This document shows, one piece after another, positions 56,998 to 60,855 of a stretch of 60,855 nt of DNA; position 1 is the first letter of the stretch; each line of letters starts with the position of its first letter. Source of the stretch: Anabaena sp. 4-3. GTDB taxonomy: Bacteria; Cyanobacteriota; Cyanobacteriia; Cyanobacteriales; Nostocaceae. Location: NCBI RefSeq assembly GCF_001597745.1, contig NZ_LUHJ01000049.1, forward strand, positions 41,829 through 102,683. The letters are read 5' to 3'. Position numbers and translations under genes: made by a program. The notes under the pieces are model-generated. The model ran no database searches. It saw only the letters and a program-made list of their open reading frames with translations, and was not told the origin of the DNA.

Positions 56998-57723
56998 ATG
57001 ACTGATTGGCTTTACCGTTACCCCACCTTATATCCTGGTATACTACTCAAACGTTACAAACGCTTTTTTGCTGACGTACAATTAACTACTGGCGAAATAG
57101 TAACAGCACACTGTCCGAATACAGGCCCCATGACAGGAGTATCAACACTTGGTAGTGCGGTACAACTGTCTAAAAGTAATAACCCTAACCGCAAATTAGC
57201 TTATACCTTAGAAATAATTGAGGTAAACGATAACCAACCGACATGGGTAGGAGTAAATACAGCCTTACCAAATCAGATAATCAAACTAGCATTAACAAAA
57301 CACCTATTTCCAGAACTAGGTAACTACAACCAAGTTAAAAGCGAAGTAGTATATGGACAAGATAAAAAAAGCCGAGTAGATTTCTACTTAACAGGGAAAG
57401 AAACAGAACCCCCAATTTACCTAGAAGTCAAAAACACCACTTGGTGCAAAGGAAAATTAGCATTATTTCCCGACACCGAAACCACAAGGGGACAGAAACA
57501 TTTGCGAGAACTAACAGCATTATTACCCACAATGCGAGCAGTCATGCTGTACTTTATCAATCGGGGTGATTGTACCGAGTTTGCCCCAGGAGACAGCACC
57601 GATCCCATATATGGTAAATTATTACGAGAAGCGATCGCCCTTGGTTTAGAAGTCCTACCTTGCCGCTTCCACATCACCCCAGAAGGCATACAATATCTAG
57701 GTTTAGCCCAACTCCAACTCTAA
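56998..57723 (+). CDS. sfsA: SfsA family DNA/RNA nuclease
   Basis: A 241-residue protein of the sugar-fermentation-stimulation family, now regarded as a PD-(D/E)XK-type nuclease. The N-terminal OB-like part begins LYRYPTLYPGILLKRYKRF; the core motif has Asp in SRVDFYLTG and EVK in IYLEVKNTTWCKG (about 155-167). Length is typical. ATG 56998 is preferred to the upstream 56944 frame because the family starts near this Leu/Tyr-rich stretch. It is 49 bp upstream of gluconokinase, with ACCTCCGCGT repeats in the gap. Confidence 0.92.
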   Translation: MTDWLYRYPTLYPGILLKRYKRFFADVQLTTGEIVTAHCPNTGPMTGVSTLGSAVQLSKSNNPNRKLAYTLEIIEVNDNQPTWVGVNTALPNQIIKLALTKHLFPELGNYNQVKSEVVYGQDKKSRVDFYLTGKETEPPIYLEVKNTTWCKGKLALFPDTETTRGQKHLRELTALLPTMRAVMLYFINRGDCTEFAPGDSTDPIYGKLLREAIALGLEVLPCRFHITPEGIQYLGLAQLQL

Positions 57724-57772
57724 CCTCCGCGTACCTCCGCGTTTACCTCTGCGTACCTCTGCGTTAAAAAAA
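57724..57772 (+). repeat. ACCTC(C/T)GCGT decamer repeats
   Basis: About four imperfect ACCTC(C/T)GCGT decamers occupy the entire gap between sfsA and gluconokinase. The reverse-complement family (ACGCGGAGG) appears at 47720. Confidence 0.7.
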
Positions 57773-58255
57773 ATGATCATTCTCATCATGGGCGTATCCG
57801 GTGCTGGTAAAACCACCATCGCAAAACTACTAGCCGACTCTTTACATTGGGAATTTCAAGACGCAGATAATTTCCACACCCCAGAGAACATCGAAAAAAT
57901 GAGCCAAGGTATTCCGCTAAAAGATAGCGATAGAATACCTTGGTTAGAAGAGATAGGAAAAGCGATCGCCCAATGGTTGCGAGAAAATAAAAATGTAGTC
58001 TTAGCCTGTTCCGCACTCAAAGCCAGCTATCGCCAATATCTCGTACTAGATAACAACGTCAAAATAGTGTATCTGCGAGGCTCTTACGACACCATTCAAA
58101 AACGCCTACAACAGCGTCAAAATCACTTCATGACGGAAAAACTCCTTAAAAGCCAATTTGATACCCTGGAAGAACCAGATAATGCTATATGTGTAGACAT
58201 TTCCCAGCCCCCCGAAGTAATTGTAAAAACTATTAAAACGACGCTAGGGATTTAG
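57773..58255 (+). CDS. gntK: Gluconokinase
   Basis: A 160-residue P-loop kinase phosphorylating gluconate to 6-phosphogluconate for the pentose phosphate pathway. Walker A is GVSGAGKTTIAKLL (about 7-20), and QDADNFHTPENIEKMSQG and LACSALKASYRQYL are family signatures. Length is normal. ATG 57773 follows a poly-A tract without a clear Shine-Dalgarno sequence. It is nine bases from the HipA-type kinase gene downstream, so co-transcription is possible although functions differ. Confidence 0.93.
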   Translation: MIILIMGVSGAGKTTIAKLLADSLHWEFQDADNFHTPENIEKMSQGIPLKDSDRIPWLEEIGKAIAQWLRENKNVVLACSALKASYRQYLVLDNNVKIVYLRGSYDTIQKRLQQRQNHFMTEKLLKSQFDTLEEPDNAICVDISQPPEVIVKTIKTTLGI

Positions 58256-58264
58256 ACGAAATAA

Positions 58265-59179
58265 ATGATGTCAAATCTATTTCCCATCATTGAAGTTCCT
58301 TTAGAAGCACCGGAAGCTGATGAAGATTTGGGAACAAAAGAAAAGTTTTGGTTTCACAATCAGGAACTAGGACGTTGCCTCTACAAAAAAGCTAGACCGA
58401 ACACAGGAGAAGATTGGGCAGAAAAGATGGCATCTGAGTTGAGTAGGTTGCTTGGTCTACCCCATGCCCATTATGAACTGGCTGTATATAATAGCGAAAA
58501 CGGTATAGTCTCACCTTCATTTTTGCCGCCTCAAGGAAACGGTATTCTCACCCTTGGTAATGAAATTCTAGCTCGGATAGTATCCGCTTATCCACAAAAT
58601 TCTAAAGACTTGTCCCAACACACAATAGATAATGTAATTAATGCGATTACAAACGCCGAGGTAAATTTGCCTATTGGTTGGATACCACCAGCAGGAATTA
58701 CTAATGCAATGGAAACCTTTGTAGGTTACTTACTATTAGATGCTTGGATTGGAAATACTGATCGACACCATGAAAACTGGGGTTTTATCAGTTTGGAAGA
58801 GAATATTTATTTAGCACCAACCTATGATCATGGCTCTTGCCTCGGTAGAAATGAGCCTGATGCCAGAAGAAAAAGCAGGCTAATCACGAAGGATGCTGGC
58901 TTTTCTGTCCAAGCGTATGTAGAAAAATGTAATTCTGCCTTGTATGCTAGAGTTGGTGACAAAAGAACTCTCACAACTTTTCAAGCATTTCGTACAGTGC
59001 AAGAACGCTACCCAGATGCAGCAAAGGTATGGTTAGATAATCTAGCAAGGGTGTCAAACAATGATACGTTAGAGCTTTTTGAGCGCATTCCATCCCATAG
59101 AATATCAAAAATAGCAATTGAATTTGCACAAAAGATATTGGAATTAAATCAAACTAAGCTGCTGAACACCCTAGTATGA
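58265..59179 (+). CDS. Stand-alone HipA-type kinase domain protein (HipT-like)
   Basis: A 304-residue Ser/Thr kinase resembling the HipA C-terminal kinase domain. The ATP lysine is in GRCLYKKARPN (about 41), the helix glutamate in WAEKMASEL, the catalytic loop is WIGNTDRHHENWG (about 160-172), and the metal-binding Asp is in PTYDHGSCLG (about 184). All key residues are present, so it is probably active. The usual HipA N-terminal domain is missing; a candidate sits on the next gene, overlapping by ATGA. No HipB-like regulator is adjacent. It is likely cytosolic, with unknown target. Confidence 0.85.
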   Translation: MMSNLFPIIEVPLEAPEADEDLGTKEKFWFHNQELGRCLYKKARPNTGEDWAEKMASELSRLLGLPHAHYELAVYNSENGIVSPSFLPPQGNGILTLGNEILARIVSAYPQNSKDLSQHTIDNVINAITNAEVNLPIGWIPPAGITNAMETFVGYLLLDAWIGNTDRHHENWGFISLEENIYLAPTYDHGSCLGRNEPDARRKSRLITKDAGFSVQAYVEKCNSALYARVGDKRTLTTFQAFRTVQERYPDAAKVWLDNLARVSNNDTLELFERIPSHRISKIAIEFAQKILELNQTKLLNTLV

Positions 59180-59940
59180 AGACACTATTTTTAGCTTGGC
59201 AAGATCCCAAAAGTCGGGCTTGGCTTCCCATCGGTCGGTTAACTTTTGATGGTACGAAATATCAGTTTGTGTATACTCAAGGTGCGCTAGAAGCCCAATC
59301 CCAACACAAATTTCAGCTATTGTATTCTTTCCCAAACTTGAATCATGTATATAGATCGATTGAATTATTCCCCTTGTTCTCCAATAGATTAATGCGACGT
59401 TCTCGCCCAGATTATAAAAATTATATTGAGTGCTTAAACATTCCTGAAGGTGAAGACGACCCAGTTGCTATTCTTTCCCGCAGTGGTGGACGCAAAGTAA
59501 CAGATAATTTTGAAGTTTTCCCTTGTCCAGAGCCAGATGAGAATGGTTTATATCATATCCATTTTTTTGCCCACGGATTGCGACATCTTCCTGTTTGTGC
59601 AATTGAAAAAATTGATCAATTAGAACCTAGCGAACTTTTATATTTAGCAAACGAATTTCAAAATCCCTATGACTCGCGTGCATTGCTTTTATGTACTAAG
59701 GATCACCATATTGTAGGTTATTGCCCTCGGTACATTGTGGATGATGTGTTTAAACTTAAGAACAAAAATCCAGAACTTGTAAAAGTACACGTTGAGCGTG
59801 TTAACCCAGCACCAACACCGTTACAGCTACGTTTGTTGTGCAATTTGACGGCAGAATGGCAGGAAGAATTTCAGCCATTTTCTAGCCGAGAGTATCAGCC
59901 AATTGTCGCTGATACTCTAGCAGAGTGCGTTACTGATTAA
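59176..59940 (+). CDS. HipA N-domain-like region fused to a HIRAN domain
   Basis: A 254-residue protein. Residues about 1-115 (WLPIGRLTFDG, FPLFSNRLMRRSRPDY, then DPVAILSRSGGRKVTDNFEVF) resemble the N-terminal subdomain of HipA (HipS-like). Residues about 125-225 look like a HIRAN domain: HFFAHGLRHL, NEFQNPYDSRALLL, HIVGYCPRYIVDDV. HIRAN binds DNA ends or damaged DNA in other proteins. The ATGA overlap with the kinase gene suggests a two-subunit kinase unit that senses DNA, but this is inference. Its 3' end overlaps the stop codon of a convergent PfkB remnant and is duplicated at the window edge. Confidence 0.68.
   Translation: MKTLFLAWQDPKSRAWLPIGRLTFDGTKYQFVYTQGALEAQSQHKFQLLYSFPNLNHVYRSIELFPLFSNRLMRRSRPDYKNYIECLNIPEGEDDPVAILSRSGGRKVTDNFEVFPCPEPDENGLYHIHFFAHGLRHLPVCAIEKIDQLEPSELLYLANEFQNPYDSRALLLCTKDHHIVGYCPRYIVDDVFKLKNKNPELVKVHVERVNPAPTPLQLRLLCNLTAEWQEEFQPFSSREYQPIVADTLAECVTD
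59865..59932. repeat. 68-bp direct repeat, left copy (inside the HIRAN gene 3' end)
   Basis: From AGAATTTCAGCC to GCAGAGTGCGTTA the sequence is repeated exactly at 60788-60855, where the window ends. It contains a perfect 11-bp stem, AGAGTATCAGC (59889-59899) and GCTGATACTCT (59908-59918), with an eight-base loop. Confidence 0.9.
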
Positions 59941-60107
59941 ATTTGCTGGGAAGCGAGAAAAGATTCAACTTCAGCCGGGGTGGGTTGAGAAGCGATCGCA
60001 CCTGGTTTAATAGTAGTCAAAGCCCCAACTGCACTAGCATAAGTAATCATGCCTTTGGCGGTGTCAGCATCCTTCAAACTGTGGATACCTTGTTGACAGA
60101 AATGTGC
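59937..60107 (-). pseudogene. C-terminal remnant of a PfkB family sugar kinase (fructokinase-like)
   Basis: Minus-strand reading gives HFCQQGIHSLKDADTAKG, then MITYASAVGALTTIKPG and AIASQPTPAEVESFL before the stop at 59937-59939. This is the characteristic C-terminus of cyanobacterial PfkB sugar kinases. Upstream of about 60107 the homology stops at an in-frame stop codon, and the N-terminal roughly 80% is missing. The break lies just before the hicAB promoter. Confidence 0.72.
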
Positions 60108-60136
60108 TAATTAATAGTATCATGCAGTGATACTAT
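60093..60136 (+). promoter_or_regulatory. hicAB promoter and palindromic operator
   Basis: TTGACA (60093-60098) and TAGTAT (60115-60120), spaced 16 bp apart, form a near-consensus promoter. The palindrome ATAGTATCA (60114-60122) / TGATACTAT (60128-60136) overlaps the -10, an ideal operator for autorepression by the DNA-binding HicB antitoxin. The hicA ATG follows at 60140. Confidence 0.65.
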
Positions 60137-60139
60137 ATA

Positions 60140-60436
60140 ATGGAACTGAACAGCAAACATCAAAAAACACTTGATGATATTTTTGAAAATCCCGTTAGAT
60201 CAAATATTGCTTGGAGTGATATTGAGTCCATGCTAATTGCGCTGGGTGCAGAAGTGTCAGAAGGAAGGGGTTCAAGAGTGAGAATAGCTCTTAATGGTGT
60301 CAGAGCAACTTTTCACAGACCACACCCAGAAAAAGAAACTGATAAAGGTGCTGTTAAATCGATGCGGCGTTTTTTAACAGAAGCCAGAGTTAAAGAAGAC
60401 CAAGACACAGGAGGACTCGGCGACAATGAAATATAA
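60140..60436 (+). CDS. hicA: HicA family mRNA interferase toxin
   Basis: A 98-residue double-stranded-RNA-binding-fold toxin. IAWSDIESMLIALGAEVSEGRGSRV (about 23-47, split here: WSDIESML and EVSEGRGSRV) and the catalytic-His stretch ATFHRPHPEKETDKGAV are classic HicA motifs. HicA cleaves mRNA when freed from HicB. The order toxin first, antitoxin second matches the usual hicAB. The C-terminal extension (about 80-98) is Asp/Gly/Glu-rich. It overlaps hicB by 11 bases. Confidence 0.9.
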   Translation: MELNSKHQKTLDDIFENPVRSNIAWSDIESMLIALGAEVSEGRGSRVRIALNGVRATFHRPHPEKETDKGAVKSMRRFLTEARVKEDQDTGGLGDNEI

Positions 60437-60746
60437 AGGATATGAAGCTGTCGTTGAATTTGACGAGGAAGCAGAAATTTTTCACGGCGAAATAATTAAC
60501 ATTCGAGATGTGATTACATTTCAAGGTGACAGCGTAAAAGAGTTAAAACAAGCATTTTATGACTCAGTTGATGATTATTTAGAATTTTGTCAAGAACGTG
60601 GCGAAGAACCTGAAAAGCCATTTTCAGGTAAATTTATCCTCAGAATTAACCCAGAGTTACATAAAACAATTGCCATCAAAGCAAAAAAAGAAGGTCAAAG
60701 CCTGAATTCTTGGATAGAAAAATGTTTAAGTAGCTATGCTAGTTAA
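60426..60746 (+). CDS. hicB: HicB family antitoxin with ribbon-helix-helix C-terminus
   Basis: A 106-residue antitoxin. The N-terminal partial RNase-H-like domain (VVEFDEEAEIFHGEII, then DSVKELKQAFYDSVDDYL) blocks HicA. The C-terminal segment (FILRINPELHKTIAIKAKKE, then SLNSWIEKCL) is a ribbon-helix-helix DNA-binding domain for autoregulation at the palindrome upstream of hicA. It is translationally coupled to hicA. The next 40 bp lead into the duplicated HIRAN gene end. Confidence 0.9.
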   Translation: MKYKGYEAVVEFDEEAEIFHGEIINIRDVITFQGDSVKELKQAFYDSVDDYLEFCQERGEEPEKPFSGKFILRINPELHKTIAIKAKKEGQSLNSWIEKCLSSYAS

Positions 60747-60787
60747 TCTAAGTTGCTCTCAAAAACAATATTGAGCAATGGAAAGAT

Positions 60788-60855
60788 AGAATTTCAGCCA
60801 TTTTCTAGCCGAGAGTATCAGCCAATTGTCGCTGATACTCTAGCAGAGTGCGTTA
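60788..60855. repeat. 68-bp direct repeat, right copy, truncated by window end
   Basis: Identical to 59865-59932 up to the last base of the window, including the stem AGAGTATCAGC/GCTGATACTCT. It begins 42 bp after hicB. If the repeat continues, the next bases should read CTGATTAA and then an antisense PfkB kinase 3' end. Confidence 0.9.

Noticed and set aside
59889-59918. Integron attC-like site in the duplicated hairpin
   Set aside because: The palindrome lacks the conserved GTTRRRY/RYYYAAC core sites, and no integrase is seen in the window.
59941-60112. A promoter-only intergenic gap between the HIRAN gene and hicA
   Set aside because: Minus-strand translation shows a clear PfkB kinase C-terminus, so most of it is a gene remnant rather than plain intergenic DNA.

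Overview
The window is a chromosomal segment of a filamentous, heterocyst-type cyanobacterium of the Nostoc/Anabaena group. The evidence is its AT-leaning composition, the very frequent HIP1 octamer GCGATCGC, heptanucleotide short-tandem-repeat arrays (AATGACY, TTCCCTG, TCCCCAG types) between genes, many small inverted-repeat elements, and cyanobacterial genes such as ndhA-ndhI-ndhG-ndhE, ycf54 and crtE beside folD. This assignment is from sequence reading only.

Layout. 0.5-4.4 kb: oxygen-independent coproporphyrinogen oxidase, then a small stress-type group (GlsB-like membrane protein, manganese catalase, DUF3891 protein). 4.4-5.3 kb: a noncoding island with three minus-strand copies of a Yfr2-type small RNA, an IS605-type right-end remnant and inverted repeats. 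5.3-9.4 kb: purH, an Eis-like acetyltransferase flanked by a near-perfect 105-110 bp inverted repeat, and a DMT exporter. 11-14.1 kb: a Wzz/BY-kinase exopolysaccharide protein converging on an OlsB-like acyltransferase. 14.5-18.3 kb: ndhAIGE with nadK directly after ndhE, on the minus strand. 18.8-23.6 kb: citrate synthase, SixA phosphatase, DHH phosphoesterase, a TnpB remnant and an HNH endonuclease. 24-30.6 kb: alanine racemase, tRNA-Leu(UAG), a small secreted protein, and gyrA-lnt overlapping by 4 bp.

31-37 kb: small acidic protein, histone-deacetylase-family hydrolase, a 45-residue membrane peptide, a TerB-like protein, an intact solo TnpB element and murF. 37-45.3 kb: a hybrid histidine kinase with a plant-type ethylene-binding domain, pdxJ, a relative of plant pathogen-related proteins, ycf54, a secreted protein, and the folD/crtE/divergent-PAP2 group. 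45.5-53.3 kb: OB-fold lipoprotein, Nudix hydrolase, AI-2E transporter, an overlapping AAA ATPase/DUF4276 pair (candidate defence module), mutS and a methyltransferase. 53.4-58.3 kb: TPR protein, DUF711 protein, 2OG-Fe dioxygenase, sfsA and gluconokinase.

58.3-60.9 kb is the most unusual part. A stand-alone HipA-type kinase overlaps a gene that appears to join a HipA N-terminal-like region to a HIRAN domain. Next come the C-terminal remnant of a PfkB sugar kinase on the other strand and a hicAB toxin-antitoxin operon with a palindromic operator. Then the last 68 bp seen of the HIRAN gene are repeated up to the window edge, which suggests a duplication or insertion around hicAB.

Best candidates for under-described biology: the split HipA/HIRAN locus with the flanking hicAB repeat, the AAA/DUF4276 pair, the Yfr2 array, and the ethylene-receptor-like kinase.
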